The translations under genes were made by a program, and so were the position numbers. The notes beneath the pieces are model-generated. The model was not told the DNA's origin and ran no database searches. It saw only the letters and a program-made list of their open reading frames with translations. A stretch of DNA of 64,000 bases from Kutzneria sp. 744 (lineage in GTDB: Bacteria > Actinomycetota > Actinomycetes > Mycobacteriales > Pseudonocardiaceae), in contig NZ_KK037166.1 in the NCBI RefSeq assembly GCF_000568255.1, positions 10,736,296-10,800,295 on the forward strand. Reading direction: 5' to 3'. Of this stretch, positions 18,224-28,111 are shown one piece after another; position 1 is the stretch's first letter, and the number at the start of each line of letters is the position of its first letter.

Positions 18224-19056
18224 GCTGCGGATCGCCGGACGATCAGGTTGTCGCGCTTGATCTTGCGGAGGAAGTACGCGATAGGCGCCAAGCAGGCGAG
18301 CACCGCGATGAGGCTCGCTTCGGGTCCGAAGGAGCCCCCAGTGAGAAGCGCGGGGCCCGACAGTGTGGTGGTGAGCAGGCCGTGCGCGGTGCCCGTAGCG
18401 CCGGAGACGGTGGTGCCGAAAACTCCGGATTCGACAAGGTTCCAGGCGAAGTGGAAGCCGATCGGCAGCCACAGTGAGCGGGTGGCGGCATAGCAGATGG
18501 CGAGCGTGACGCCGGCTTCGATGGCGATCGCGAATGCGCCCCACAGCGTCGCTCCGGTGTTGAGCAGGTGCGAGCCGCCGAACAGGACCGCTGACAGCGT
18601 CACTGCGATCCACGTGCCGAACCGGTTCTGGGTGATTCGGAAGATCACGCCGCGGAAGAGCAGCTCTTCGTTGACCGCGGCGCTGGCCATCACGCCCACG
18701 CTGGTCAGAAACCCCCAGAACGAGCCACTGGCGAAGTGGTCCCAGCCGCCGAACAACCCGATGAACAGCATGGTCGTGACGAAGGCGCCGGCGCCGATCG
18801 CGGCTCCGCGGAGGAGCCCTGGCAGTGCCTCGGTTCGGGCCAGCTCGGGGACGCTGCGGCGGCGTTCGAGCCGCCGCGACAGGCGGGTGTACACGAAGAG
18901 TCCGGCTGCCGCGGTGGCGATACCGCCGACGACCGAGAGGGGACCGAGGCCGGACAGGCCCGCGTTGATGAGACTCGCGATCGCCACCACGGCGAGCATC
19001 GCGATAACCAGGATCGGGAAACGGAACTTGCTGGGTGTGTCCGTCTTCGTTGTCAT
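18214..19056 (-). CDS. CPBP family intramembrane metalloprotease
   Basis: The product has 280 residues with about seven hydrophobic segments. The CPBP/CAAX protease motifs are present: EELLFRG, then FGGSHL and the late FHFAWN. Family members cleave within membranes or act in prenyl-protein processing and bacteriocin immunity. It converges on the response regulator with a 10-bp overlap, so antisense interference is possible. Confidence 0.88.
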   Translation of the reverse strand: MTTKTDTPSKFRFPILVIAMLAVVAIASLINAGLSGLGPLSVVGGIATAAAGLFVYTRLSRRLERRRSVPELARTEALPGLLRGAAIGAGAFVTTMLFIGLFGGWDHFASGSFWGFLTSVGVMASAAVNEELLFRGVIFRITQNRFGTWIAVTLSAVLFGGSHLLNTGATLWGAFAIAIEAGVTLAICYAATRSLWLPIGFHFAWNLVESGVFGTTVSGATGTAHGLLTTTLSGPALLTGGSFGPEASLIAVLACLAPIAYFLRKIKRDNLIVRRSAAQS

Positions 19057-19325
19057 GCCGGGAAAGCTAGCCTTCCTCGGGCATCCAGGAATCCCCGTGG
19101 TGAGAACATTCGGTTGTAGCTCTCACGGGGGACAAGGCATCAGGCGGTAAGCTCGGCAGCTCGATCTGCCGCGCCGAGCCGTTCGAGTCCGCCATCGAAG
19201 TCCGGTTCATCGCTTTCGATCTACCTGTACGACTCTGTTGCCTAATTTTCGGTCGTGCCGCTATGCGGCCAGAGCGAGAGGATGTCCCGTCCGCTGTTGA
19301 ACTTGGGTGACGGTCGTTGGTCATG

Positions 19326-20618
19326 TTAGGCGGTCGCAGCGAGGGTGTCAGGCTTGACGGGATGGGCGTGTCGGGCGAGGGCGGCCACGAGGAGCGGCAT
19401 GCCCTTGTGGCCCTTGACACGACGGAACTTGCTCTCGGCGACGAGCATGCCGGCGGCGGACCATCGCCGCGTCCTTCCAGTTCTTGACGTTGCGCTGGGT
19501 GGTGCGGGTAATGGAGATCATGGACTCGATGGGGTTGGTCGTGCTCAGCGTGCGCTCCAGCGCCTCGCAGACGCCCAGCCCGCGGACGGTGAACATCTCC
19601 TCCAGGCCCTCGCGGATGCTGGCCGCGGCGGACGGGTGAGTGCGCTGCAGGCCACTGGCCAGCTCGCGGGCGGCGCGCAGGCCGAGCTCGGGGTCGGGGT
19701 GGGTGAACGCGCGAACCAGCTTGCGGTCAATGAGTTCCCGTTCCCGCTCCGGCAGGTGGTCAGCGACGTTCCGTCGCTTGTGGACAGTGCAACGCTGAAC
19801 CAATGCCTTGGCACCGAACACCTTGCGCACTGCCTTGGACAGCGCCTTGGACCCGTCCAGCACGAACAGCAGCCCGTCGGAGGCATCCAGGCCGCGGTCG
19901 ACCAGTTCGGCCAGCAGCGCGGTGACCACGGTGGTGTTCTCCGTGTCGCCTTCATACAGCCCGACCGGCACCTTGGTCCCGTCGGTGGTGATGGCCAGCG
20001 CGACGACCATCAGGTGCTCGGCGATGTGCAGCCCGTCGATCATCATCGCGGCGACCTTGAGCGTCGACAGGTCGCGGGCCAGCAGCTCGGCCAGTGCGGT
20101 CTCGGTGGCCTTGACGAACCGGCGGGACTATTTTCCGCTGAGCGCGACGTCGACCGTGCCTGGGCGGCCACCCGCTCACCGACCGGCTCGTCCCCGGCGG
20201 TGAAGCGACGGCAGGCCAGCCCGGCCAGCATCCGGCTCATCACCGCCTCGCCCAGCGGGTCGTCGGCGGCGAACGCGGCGAACGTGGACAACTGCACTTC
20301 CTGGCCGTCGACGGTGCGGGCCCGCGGCCGCCGCACCGGCACCCGCCGGGCGCCCAGCGTCACCGACGTCGGCGCCCAGCCGTGCCGCGCGGCCTCGCGG
20401 TCGGCGTCATGCCTGCCCTTCGGGCCTGCCAACCCGGTGATTTCCGCGTCCATCATCGCGGCCATCACCGTCAGGCCGGTGGCCACGCTCATCGCCAGCA
20501 GTCCCTCCCGGGCTGAGATGGCGGCCTCGGACAACGCCAGGCGCACCTGTTCGGGCAGGTCGGGCAGCTCGGGCATGGCGTGTTTCTCGGCCACGCGCAG
20601 GGTCGGTACCGTGGTCAT
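19326..20618 (-). pseudogene. IS256-family transposase, frameshifted
   Basis: The N-terminal part (20140-20618) has GLLAMSVATGL and DPLGEAVMSRMLAG. The frame breaks near 20128-20135, at an A-rich spot, and resumes with MMIDGLHIAEHLMVVALAI, the first Asp of the mutator-type DDE core, then GLLFVLDGSKALSKAV with the second. It breaks again near 19450 (a small deletion in the WTAAGML region), and the last 40 codons to TAA at 19326-19328 are in a third frame. Two disruptions make it inactive unless they are sequencing errors. Confidence 0.85.
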
Positions 20619-20700
20619 GGCGGTCCCCTTTCCATGGGTCGACTTGGCGGTCGCCCAACACCTACCCCACGGCAGGCGTCAGGCGGGGGACCGCCACCTC

Positions 20701-22250
20701 GTGTGTCCTGATAGGAGAGTGATGGTGATGGAGTAGGTCGCCAGCACGAACCGTGCTGTGCCAGTGATGGAGGTCGGCCCTCCGGGTTCGCCGTGCAGGC
20801 GGAGAACCCAAACCACCGCAGTGTCATGCCGGTCAAGAGCCGGGGTGGGAAGCGACTGCGGACAAGGCCCGCAACCAGCGGGTCAGGTGTGCGACGAGAA
20901 GACGAACGTGTGTGAACCACTGCTGACGCATCGAAATGTCCCAAAGAAGGCGTCGAAACCGGGGGCGGAGGTGGTCCCCGGGACAAAGGCACGCCCCGTA
21001 AAGGCGTGCCCTCAGCCAGGAAGTGGCCTGCGTGCTGGCCTGGTGGTGCCCGGTGTATAGGTGGCGTGAGCTCGTCGCAGGCGCTGGCATGGAACAGGAG
21101 AACCTGTCGTCTCGATACCGTCCCGGCCGTGCATGTGGGTTTGTGCCCGGCCGGCGAGAGGGAGAACCCCAAGCGGTCAGAACCACGAGGGGCAGAGTAC
21201 CGATGCGGGACACAGGGGCGGACCGGCTCGTAGTAGCGAGGAAGGTCCTGTAATGGGGCTGGAGCCAAGGGGCCGGGCAGACCAGGGTCATCTGGAGGTC
21301 AACCCTGCGGGGGAGGAGCCGACCGGGCGACCCAAGCCGGAGGGCAAGTCGTTTGAGATCCCCAAGCGTCTCGTCTACGAGGCGTGGGAGAAGGTCCGGG
21401 CCAACAACGGAGCACCGGGCGTGGACGCCGTCAGCATCACCGAGTTCGGCAACGAGGAGAAGAACAACCTCTACAAGTTGTGGAACCGGATGTCCTCGGG
21501 GAGTTACATGCCGGGGCCGGTGCGGGCGGTGGAGATACCGAAGGATCATGGGGCGGGGGTGAGGATTCTCGGGGTGCCGAACACGGCCGATCGGGTGGCC
21601 CAGACCGCAGCGGCGATGCTGCTGGAACAGAAGCTGGAGCCGATCTTCCATCCCGACAGCTACGGCTATCGTCCTGGGCGCTCTGCCCATGACGCCCTGG
21701 CTGTGACTCGAAAGCGCTGCTGGAAACAGGACTGGATCTTGGACCTTGACGTCAGGGCCTTCTTCGACAGCGTTCCCCATGATCTGTTGCTCAAAGCGGT
21801 GGCTCACCACACCGATGAGCGGTGGGTCCTGCTCTACATCGAGCGGTGGCTCAAAGCCCCCATGCAGATGCCGGACGGGACCCTTCTCGCACGAGAAAAG
21901 GGGACCCCGCAAGGGTCTCCGATCTCGCCGTTGCTCGCCAACCTGTTCATGCACTACGCGTTCGACCGGTGGATGGACCGGGAGTACCCGGGCTGCCCGT
22001 TCGAGCGCTATGCAGATGACATCGTCGCCCACTGCGACACCGAGGAACAGGCCCGAACGCTGTGGGCCACCATCGCCGAGCGGCTCGGACTCTTGGGTCT
22101 GGAGCTGCACCCCGAGAAGACGAAAGTCGTGTACTGCAAAGACACGCACCGCCGAGGAGACTCCGAGCACACCAGCTTCGACTTCCTTGGCTATACCAGC
22201 GCCACCACCAAAGGTCGTATCAAGATCACCAGACTCACCTGCCTTCACTT
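20701..22250 (+). mobile_element. Group II intron, 3'-truncated
   Basis: The stretch begins with GTGTG, the GUGYG-type 5' end of group II introns, and has about 550 bases of structured non-coding sequence before a reverse transcriptase gene, the usual layout. The ribozyme's 3' domains V and VI and the end of the protein gene are missing: recognisable intron sequence stops near 22250, about 90 bases before the CBS gene. The copy cannot splice. It lies just upstream of the dead IS256 gene, in keeping with the taste of these introns for mobile DNA. Confidence 0.75.
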
Positions 22251-22974
22251 GGGTCGGATGTCGTCACAGTGCGACCACAACATTGCCGACGCAAGGGGCC
22301 ACCTGCGGTGGCAGGTCCGGCCACACCCGAGTGATGGTCAGTTTTGCGCGCAGACAGCTGCGACGAAGCGCCCGACAGCGTCCGCGGGAAGGTGCCGGGC
22401 CAGGTCGGCCTCGCTGATCATGCCGACGAGTCGGTGGTTCTCGATGACCAGAAGCCGACGGACCCGGTGTTCCTCCATGAGCGCCAACACATCGTCGACG
22501 TCGGCGTCGGCGTTGACGGTGCAGGGCTTGCGTTGTGCCAGCTCACCGGCGGCCATGGTGTTCGGGTCGCGGCCCTCGGCGACACACTTGATCACGATGT
22601 CCCTGTCGGTGACGATCCCGTGCAGCCGGTCGTCATCACCGCAGATCGGCAGCGCGCCGACACCGAGTTCACCCATGCGCCGCGCAGCAGTGTCCAGCGT
22701 CTCGTGTTCGCCGATGCACTCGGCACCTGTGTGCATGATGTCTTTCGCGATGGGTCATCAGGCCCTCCTCTGTCTTGCTGGAAAAGACATCTGCACCGTC
22801 CTGCGGCACCATGCGGCTGGAAAGGGTCGAAAGTCCTCACTTTCCGACCGGACCGAGTATTTCTCAGAAACCATCCCGGGGGCAGCCGCCGCTCGTTCAG
22901 CGCAGCACGATCGGGCGTCAGACATCGATCGTCACGGCGCACCGCCACGCTCCGGTCTCGTGGGAGAAACGTAG
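21253..22974 (+). CDS. Group II intron reverse transcriptase, truncated and run on into foreign sequence
   Basis: Residues 1 to about 330 are a group II intron reverse transcriptase: VYEAWEKVRANNGAPGVDAV, DSYGYRPGRSAHDAL, LDLDVRAFFDSVPHDLL, GTPQGSPISPLLANLF and the catalytic RYADDIVAHC are all present. Similarity ends after FDFLGYT near 22195-22250. The maturase domain X and the HNH domain are absent, and the frame then runs antisense through the CBS gene to a stop at 22974. The RT core looks intact, but the protein lacks what is needed for splicing or mobility. The ATG at 21253 follows an AAGG-type site. Confidence 0.7.
   Translation: MGLEPRGRADQGHLEVNPAGEEPTGRPKPEGKSFEIPKRLVYEAWEKVRANNGAPGVDAVSITEFGNEEKNNLYKLWNRMSSGSYMPGPVRAVEIPKDHGAGVRILGVPNTADRVAQTAAAMLLEQKLEPIFHPDSYGYRPGRSAHDALAVTRKRCWKQDWILDLDVRAFFDSVPHDLLLKAVAHHTDERWVLLYIERWLKAPMQMPDGTLLAREKGTPQGSPISPLLANLFMHYAFDRWMDREYPGCPFERYADDIVAHCDTEEQARTLWATIAERLGLLGLELHPEKTKVVYCKDTHRRGDSEHTSFDFLGYTSATTKGRIKITRLTCLHLGRMSSQCDHNIADARGHLRWQVRPHPSDGQFCAQTAATKRPTASAGRCRARSASLIMPTSRWFSMTRSRRTRCSSMSANTSSTSASALTVQGLRCASSPAAMVFGSRPSATHLITMSLSVTIPCSRSSSPQIGSAPTPSSPMRRAAVSSVSCSPMHSAPVCMMSFAMGHQALLCLAGKDICTVLRHHAAGKGRKSSLSDRTEYFSETIPGAAAARSAQHDRASDIDRHGAPPRSGLVGET
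22338..22736 (-). CDS. CBS-domain pair protein
   Basis: The product has 132 residues and consists of two CBS domains (LGVGALPICGDDDRLHGIVT and RVRRLLVIENHRLVGMISEA), which bind adenosyl nucleotides and sense energy state. Related proteins start with a short MT..KDIMHTGA leader. Here the best ribosome site (GGAGGG) lies before an ATG at 22758 that is one base out of frame with the CBS frame, which itself opens at the ATG at 22736 just after an in-frame TGA. A one-base slip in the leader is likely. Downstream of archease on the same strand. Confidence 0.8.
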   Translation of the reverse strand: MHTGAECIGEHETLDTAARRMGELGVGALPICGDDDRLHGIVTDRDIVIKCVAEGRDPNTMAAGELAQRKPCTVNADADVDDVLALMEEHRVRRLLVIENHRLVGMISEADLARHLPADAVGRFVAAVCAQN

Positions 22975-23340
22975 ACCGTGCAGGGCCACCGCCTTGGGCG
23001 CCGCACCAACTATGTCCACGTCCTGCACACGTGCCACCGGCATCCGGACCCGTAGCCTGGCCGCACCGCGCTCGACATCTGCACCCAGCGGGACGACGTC
23101 CTGGGTATCGAGCAAGTAGATGACCTCGTCGAGCGTCCCGAGCAACGCCTCCTCTTCGGTGTCCGCACCGAGATCGAACTCGACGCATCGTTGCTCTCGC
23201 GCACCGGAGACGTCGGCGAAGGTGGCGACGAGTGCGGCAACGGCTTCGGACAGACACGACTCCTGGGTCGGTCCCCATGCCTGGATGCGGATGTCGGCTG
23301 TGTGCGGCAGCTCGCGATGCCCGCGTTCGGGTCGAGTCAT
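22918..23340 (-). CDS. Archease, RtcB partner protein
   Basis: The product has 140 residues, the usual archease length. Diagnostic pieces are [11 protein letters not shown] near the start, [18 protein letters not shown] in the middle and [10 protein letters not shown] near the end. Archease helps RtcB take up GMP and turn over many times during RNA ligation. Its ATG overlaps the rtcB stop by 4 bp, so the two are translated together. Confidence 0.9.
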   Translation of the reverse strand: MTRPERGHRELPHTADIRIQAWGPTQESCLSEAVAALVATFADVSGAREQRCVEFDLGADTEEEALLGTLDEVIYLLDTQDVVPLGADVERGAARLRVRMPVARVQDVDIVGAAPKAVALHGLRFSHETGAWRCAVTIDV

Positions 23341-24755
23341 CCCTTGACCACTCCCACCGGCCGCAGCCGTGCGACGGTGCGACCCAGGCCCGCTGCCTCG
23401 GCCACCGCCACTACCTCGGCGACGTCCTTGTAGGCCGAAGGAGCCTCTTCGGCCAGGCCGCGTGAGGACGCTCCGCGGACGGCGACTCCCTGGCGTTCCA
23501 GGCAATTCCGCAAGTCGTTGGCGTTCACGGAGCGTGCGGCGTGGTGTCGGCTGTGTACCCGGTCTGCTCCGTGGCAGGTGGAGTAGAAGGCGCTGCCGCC
23601 GGGGATGCCGGCCATGACATAGGACGCGGTGCCCATCGAGCCTGGGATCAGGACCGGCTGACCGACCCCGAGAAGGTCCGATGGCAGGTCGGGGTGGCCA
23701 GGTGGCAGGGCGCGAGTGGCTCCCTTGCGATGAACGCAGAGCTGGCGCCGCTCGCCGTCGATCACGTGCGACTCGAGTGTGGCCAGGTTGTGCGACACGT
23801 CGTAGACGAGATCCAGGGCGCGTCCGGTCACCGAGCGGAACACGGTCGCGGCTGCCTCGCCCAGCATGTGCCGGTTGGCGCGGGCGTAGTTCGCCGCGGC
23901 GGCCATCGCCCCGAGGTAGGCACGTGCCTCCGGGGAGGTCACCGGGGCACAGGCCAACTGCCGATCCGGCACCTGAATCCCGTACCGCGGCATGGCCTTG
24001 TCCATCACCCGGACGTGATCCGAGCAGATCTGGTGTCCCAGCCCCCGAGAACCGCAGTGGATCATGACGCAGACCTGGTCGAGCCGCAGGCCGAACACCG
24101 CGGCAGCCGGCTCGTCGTAGACCGCGTCGACGACTTGGACCTCCAGGAAGTGGTTGCCGGAACCCAGACTGCCGAGTTGGCCGAGCCCGCGTTCCATCGC
24201 GCGGGAGCTCACCGGAGCGAGATCAGCACCGTCGACGGTGCCGCCGTCTTCACAGCGGCCGAGGTCGCGCTGGTCGCCGTAGCCCTGTTCGACGGCGTAG
24301 CGCGCACCGCCGAGCAGTGCCTGCTCGAGTTCCCGCCGCCCCGACAGTCGCCATACCGCGCCCCGGCCCACGCCACGCGGAACAGCACGGGCGAGCGCGT
24401 CCATGATCACCTCGCTGACATGGTCGAACTCCACGCTGTCCAGATCGGCCGTGAGTAGCCGGACGCCGCACGAGATGTCGAAGCCCACGCCGCCTGGCGA
24501 TACCACGCCGCCCTCACGCACATCCGTCGCCGCGACGCCACCGATCGGGAAGCCGTACCCCCGGTGCACGTCCGGCATCGCGTAGGAGGCGATGACGATG
24601 CCGCGCAGAGCGGCGACGTTGGCCACCTGTTCCAGCGCGTGATCCCGGTCGGCATCGGGCAACAGCCGCCTCGACGCGAAGACCACGCCCGGCACGCGCA
24701 TCGATCCGTATCGCTCGATGCGGAAGCGGTACGGCGTCTCCTCAACCAGTTCCAT
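23337..24755 (-). CDS. rtcB: RNA-splicing ligase RtcB
   Basis: The product has about 472 residues, normal for the family. RtcB joins 2',3'-cyclic phosphate (or 3'-phosphate) ends to 5'-OH ends of RNA using GTP and Mn2+. Seen motifs: [31 protein letters not shown] with the metal-binding Cys, [21 protein letters not shown], and near the C-terminus [12 protein letters not shown] with the His that carries GMP. The ATG at 24755 has GGAGG upstream. It is followed by archease in an overlapping pair, a set thought to repair cleaved tRNA or rRNA under stress. Confidence 0.93.
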   Translation of the reverse strand: MELVEETPYRFRIERYGSMRVPGVVFASRRLLPDADRDHALEQVANVAALRGIVIASYAMPDVHRGYGFPIGGVAATDVREGGVVSPGGVGFDISCGVRLLTADLDSVEFDHVSEVIMDALARAVPRGVGRGAVWRLSGRRELEQALLGGARYAVEQGYGDQRDLGRCEDGGTVDGADLAPVSSRAMERGLGQLGSLGSGNHFLEVQVVDAVYDEPAAAVFGLRLDQVCVMIHCGSRGLGHQICSDHVRVMDKAMPRYGIQVPDRQLACAPVTSPEARAYLGAMAAAANYARANRHMLGEAAATVFRSVTGRALDLVYDVSHNLATLESHVIDGERRQLCVHRKGATRALPPGHPDLPSDLLGVGQPVLIPGSMGTASYVMAGIPGGSAFYSTCHGADRVHSRHHAARSVNANDLRNCLERQGVAVRGASSRGLAEEAPSAYKDVAEVVAVAEAAGLGRTVARLRPVGVVKG

Positions 24756-25028
24756 CGCACGCCTCCGCTGACGCCCCGCACCCAGCGTCAACCCTGGCAC
24801 CATATGCGAGGAACGCTCAGAGGCCAAGGTCCTTCACGGGCAAGGCCAAACGATGGCGGAACCCATCGCACCTGACGAACGACAGCGGTGGGTAGGAACC
24901 ATTCGATTCGGGCTGGATCCGCAGGCTCGATGCAACGGAGCTGGAACACCCCTGTACCCGACTTCGTTGACAATAGTGGAAACGAGTGGCGCCTGGCGCG
25001 TGAGAGGAGGAAGGGAAGGGGGACGACC
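24756..25028. other. Divergent promoter region
   Basis: Non-coding space between rtcB (minus) and the sigma-factor remnant (plus). It must contain both promoters; no clear boxes could be assigned. An AAGGGGG ribosome site lies at its right end. Confidence 0.35.
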
Positions 25029-25946
25029 ATGGTGAAGAATCCCAAGCCCATGGCACGCCGTGTCGAGCGGGTCGGCGAGCCCGACGCGCTGCGCTACTAC
25101 CTCAACTAGATCGCTGCCACACCGCTGCCGAAGAGGTGCAGTTGGCCGAGCGGATCGAGGCCGGCGTCTACGCCGCGGAGCTGCTGCGCCGCGCCGACGC
25201 GAGTGAGGACGAGCTGCCTACGACGCGACGTGAACTCGAGGCAGTCGCCCGCGTCGGTGAGCGCGCGAAGGAACACATGATTTGCGCGGATCTGCGGCTG
25301 GTCGTGAAGGCCGCGAAGCAGCGCGCCCGCGTGGGCATGCCGCTGCTGGACGTGATCCAGGAGGGCAACCTCGGCTTGATCCGGGCAGTCGAGAAGTTCG
25401 ACTACACCAAAGGGTGCAAGTTCTCCACCTACGCCATGTGGTGGATCCGACAGGCGATCCAGCGCGGCACGGCAATGCAGGCGCGCACGATCCGCTTGCC
25501 GGTGCACGTCCTCGACGACGTGGCCAAACTCCGTCGACTCGACGGCATGCTGGAGGTTCGTCTCGGCCGGGCGCCCACGGTTGAGGAGTTGGCGGCTGTG
25601 TCGGGGATGCCTGTCGACAAGGTGGTCGAGCTGCGGCGCGAGGCTGTCAGTCTGGACACCCCCGTCGGCGAAGATTCCGACCTGCGGCTGGTGGACCTGA
25701 TCGAGGACGCCGAGGCGGCACGGGCACCGGAGGGGGCCGAGCGTCACGCACTGGCCGAGGAGTTGGATGCGGTGCTGGCGATGCTGCCGCAACGCCAAGC
25801 CGAGATCGTCTCACTACGGTTCGGTCTGCATGGGGCCTGGGCCCCGGACCCTACAGGAAATCGGCGACCAGCTGGCGCTGACGCATGAACGTGTGCGCCA
25901 ACTGGAAGCGGAGGCATGGGGACGGCTTCGAACGCAGGGACGGTGA
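25029..25946 (+). pseudogene. Sigma-70 family factor, disrupted
   Basis: Translation from the ATG at 25029 gives ARRVERVGEPDALRYYLN and stops at TAG 25107-25109, where related factors have Glu. A two-base loss near 25125 then shifts the frame. Regions 2 and 3 are clear afterwards (LLDVIQEGNLGLIRAVEKFD, KFSTYAMWWIRQAIQRG). A third break near 25845 separates them from region 4.2, which appears in another frame as LQEIGDQLALTHERVRQLE. An internal GTG at 25136 could start a protein lacking region 1.2 and the end of region 4. The factor resembles group 2/HrdB-like sigma factors. Three breaks suggest a dead gene. Confidence 0.75.
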
Positions 25947-26092
25947 CGGCGCCTGCAAGCATGGGCCGCCTGAGGCCATAGTGAGCACACCTCAGCAAGG
26001 CGGGACTTTGGACACTAGCGGCGCCGCTCGGTGTCCAGTCAGCTGACACAGAGGTGTCATTGCTGTGCGGCGGACCTCGAGCGGAGGGCCAC

Positions 26093-27415
26093 ATGCTGTT
26101 CGTCAACCGGGCCGACGCGGGCCGGCGACTCGCCGAGCGGCTGGCATACCTACGCCAGCAGAACGTCGTCGTGCTCGGCCTGCCACGCGGCGGCGTGCCG
26201 GTCGCCTACGAGGTCGCCCGAGCCCTGAACGCTCCGCTGGATGTGCTCGTAGTCCGAAAGCTCGGCCTGCCCTACCAACCAGAACTCGCGATGGGGGCAA
26301 TCGGGGAAGGAGGCGTCGGAGTCCTCAACGACGACGTCGTGCGCGCGGCCCATGTCACCGACGAGGAGTTGAAGGCCGCGGCCAACCGTGAGCGGGTGGA
26401 ACTGGACTCGCGGGTGCGGCACCTGCGCGGCGACCGGCCACGACTGCCGCTGACCGGCCGAACAGTCGTCATCGTCGACGACGGGATCGCCACCGGCGCG
26501 ACCGCACGTGCGGCATGCCAGGTTGCCCGGGCGCACCACGCCGCCAGGATCATCGTCGCGATGCCGGTGGGAGCTCCCGACACCGTGGAGAGCTTGAGCC
26601 GGGTCGCCGACGAGGTGGTCTGTCTGGAAACGCCACGGAACTTCTACGGGGTGGGCCAGTGGTACGCCGACTTCACCCAGATCAGCGACGCCGAGGTCGC
26701 GTCCCTGCTGACCGCAGGCGCGACCGACAGCACCCTGGCGGCCATGACCCAGCAGTCCGATCCGCCACCGGTCCGCGAGAAGGACATCACTATCACGGCC
26801 GACGGCGCTGCGCTTGCGGGACGGCTGGCCGTGCCGGACAGAGCCGAACACCTGATCCTGTTCGCCCATGGCAGTGGCAGCAGTCGGTTCAGCCCGCGCA
26901 ACCGGTTCGTGGCGACCGCGCTCAACCATGCGGGCTTCGCCACACTGCTGATGGACCTGCTCACTCCTGAGGAGGAATGGGACCAGGGACACGTGTTCGA
27001 CATCGCACTCCTGGCGGACCGGCTGGAGAAGGCTACCGGCCGGTTGCGGGGCGAGTACGCACGTGTGGGTTACTTTGGCGCGAGCACCGGGGGTGCCGCC
27101 GCATTGTGGGCCGCCGCCGAGCCAGGCGCGGATGTCGCCGCAGTTGTCTCCCGTGGTGGCCGGCCCGACCTGGCCGGGGATCGGTTGCGCCTGGTCGCGG
27201 CGCCGACGCTGCTGATCGTGGGCAGCCGCGACGAGATCGTCCTCGACCTCAACCGTGGCGCGCGTGCGCAGCTGCGCTGTCCGAGCGATCTGGTGGTGGT
27301 TTCGGGGGCCACGCACCTGTTCGAGGAGCCTGGTGCGCTCCAGCGCGTCGCGGACCTCGCCCGCGACTGGTTCAGTGCCCATCTCGCGAGGACGTCGCGC
27401 AGCCAGCTCAGTTGA
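26093..27415 (+). CDS. Phosphoribosyltransferase / dienelactone hydrolase-like fusion
   Basis: The product has 440 residues in two domains. Residues 1-215 are a type I phosphoribosyltransferase with the PRPP-binding loop VVIVDDGIATGAT and GLPRGGVPVAYEVA. Residues 225-435 are an alpha/beta hydrolase with HGSGSSRFSPRN, nucleophile elbow YFGASTGGAA (Ser), a late Asp in VGSRDEIV and His in SGATHLFEE. This fusion recurs in actinobacterial stress regions. The substrate of either half is unknown. GGAGGG precedes the ATG. It ends 7 bases before the convergent papain-like gene. Confidence 0.88.
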   Translation: MLFVNRADAGRRLAERLAYLRQQNVVVLGLPRGGVPVAYEVARALNAPLDVLVVRKLGLPYQPELAMGAIGEGGVGVLNDDVVRAAHVTDEELKAAANRERVELDSRVRHLRGDRPRLPLTGRTVVIVDDGIATGATARAACQVARAHHAARIIVAMPVGAPDTVESLSRVADEVVCLETPRNFYGVGQWYADFTQISDAEVASLLTAGATDSTLAAMTQQSDPPPVREKDITITADGAALAGRLAVPDRAEHLILFAHGSGSSRFSPRNRFVATALNHAGFATLLMDLLTPEEEWDQGHVFDIALLADRLEKATGRLRGEYARVGYFGASTGGAAALWAAAEPGADVAAVVSRGGRPDLAGDRLRLVAAPTLLIVGSRDEIVLDLNRGARAQLRCPSDLVVVSGATHLFEEPGALQRVADLARDWFSAHLARTSRSQLS

Positions 27416-27422
27416 CCGCGCG

Positions 27423-28094
27423 TCAGTTGGCGGGAGTCATCGATGCGACGGCAGATGTGCCGGGAGGAACGCTCACGGCGATCTCCTCACCGAGTACTGT
27501 CCCCGCGGCCAGGTTCAGGTGGTCGCCGCTCCAGAACCTGCCGGCGTCGTACCAGTTCGGCCGGTGAGACGGCGGCAGCAGACCCATCTCCTCGTAGGTG
27601 ATGGCGACGATCTCCGCGCAGTAGGCGGTCTCCAGCTCCCCACGCCAGGATGCGCGCTTCCTGACCGGAACCCGCCCGCTCAGCCACCGGGTGACCAGCC
27701 GGAACCTGGAGGGGAACGGGGTGCCGTCCAAGCGCGCGATGGTGCGTAGGACGGCGTCCTCCATGTCGCGGGTGCGCGGGCAGTCGAGTTGGCGTAGCCA
27801 CAGCCGCTGGTCGTACTTGGTGGCCCAGACGAGGACCGCGCTGCGCAGGTCGTGCAGTTGAGCCCCACGTCGGTGGACGCCCGACCACAGGTCGGGTAGG
27901 GAACGGCCGAGCTCGGCATGCCACATCAGCGCGGGCAGGTCTTCGATGGTCACGGACATGCCGACGTGGTTGACCGGACTGTTCGTCGAGACCTGGATGA
28001 GCCGGTCGGCGGCGGTGTGTCCGCGGAACAGCCACACGTCTCCGGTGCGTGTCAGGTCGACGGCTGCGTCGAGACCGAGCTGCGTTCCTGGCAC
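27423..28094 (-). CDS. Permuted papain-like (YiiX/NlpC-P60 superfamily) protein
   Basis: The product has 223 residues. GDVWLFRGHTAADRLIQ and SPVNHVGMSV at the N-terminus place the catalytic His early, and AYCAEIVAITYEEMGLLPP places the Cys late, the order found in circularly permuted NlpC/P60 enzymes of the YaeF/YiiX group. Family members are thought to act as amidases or acyltransferases on lipids or peptides. No signal peptide is visible, so it may be cytoplasmic. The assignment rests on these two motifs. Confidence 0.7.
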   Translation of the reverse strand: MPGTQLGLDAAVDLTRTGDVWLFRGHTAADRLIQVSTNSPVNHVGMSVTIEDLPALMWHAELGRSLPDLWSGVHRRGAQLHDLRSAVLVWATKYDQRLWLRQLDCPRTRDMEDAVLRTIARLDGTPFPSRFRLVTRWLSGRVPVRKRASWRGELETAYCAEIVAITYEEMGLLPPSHRPNWYDAGRFWSGDHLNLAAGTVLGEEIAVSVPPGTSAVASMTPAN

Positions 28095-28111
28095 TGGTCT
28101 AGCCTAGGCCG

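Noticed and set aside
20615-21268. 217-codon minus-strand frame over the 5' part of the group II intron
   Set aside because: The region fits intron RNA upstream of the reverse transcriptase; the frame has no family or start site.
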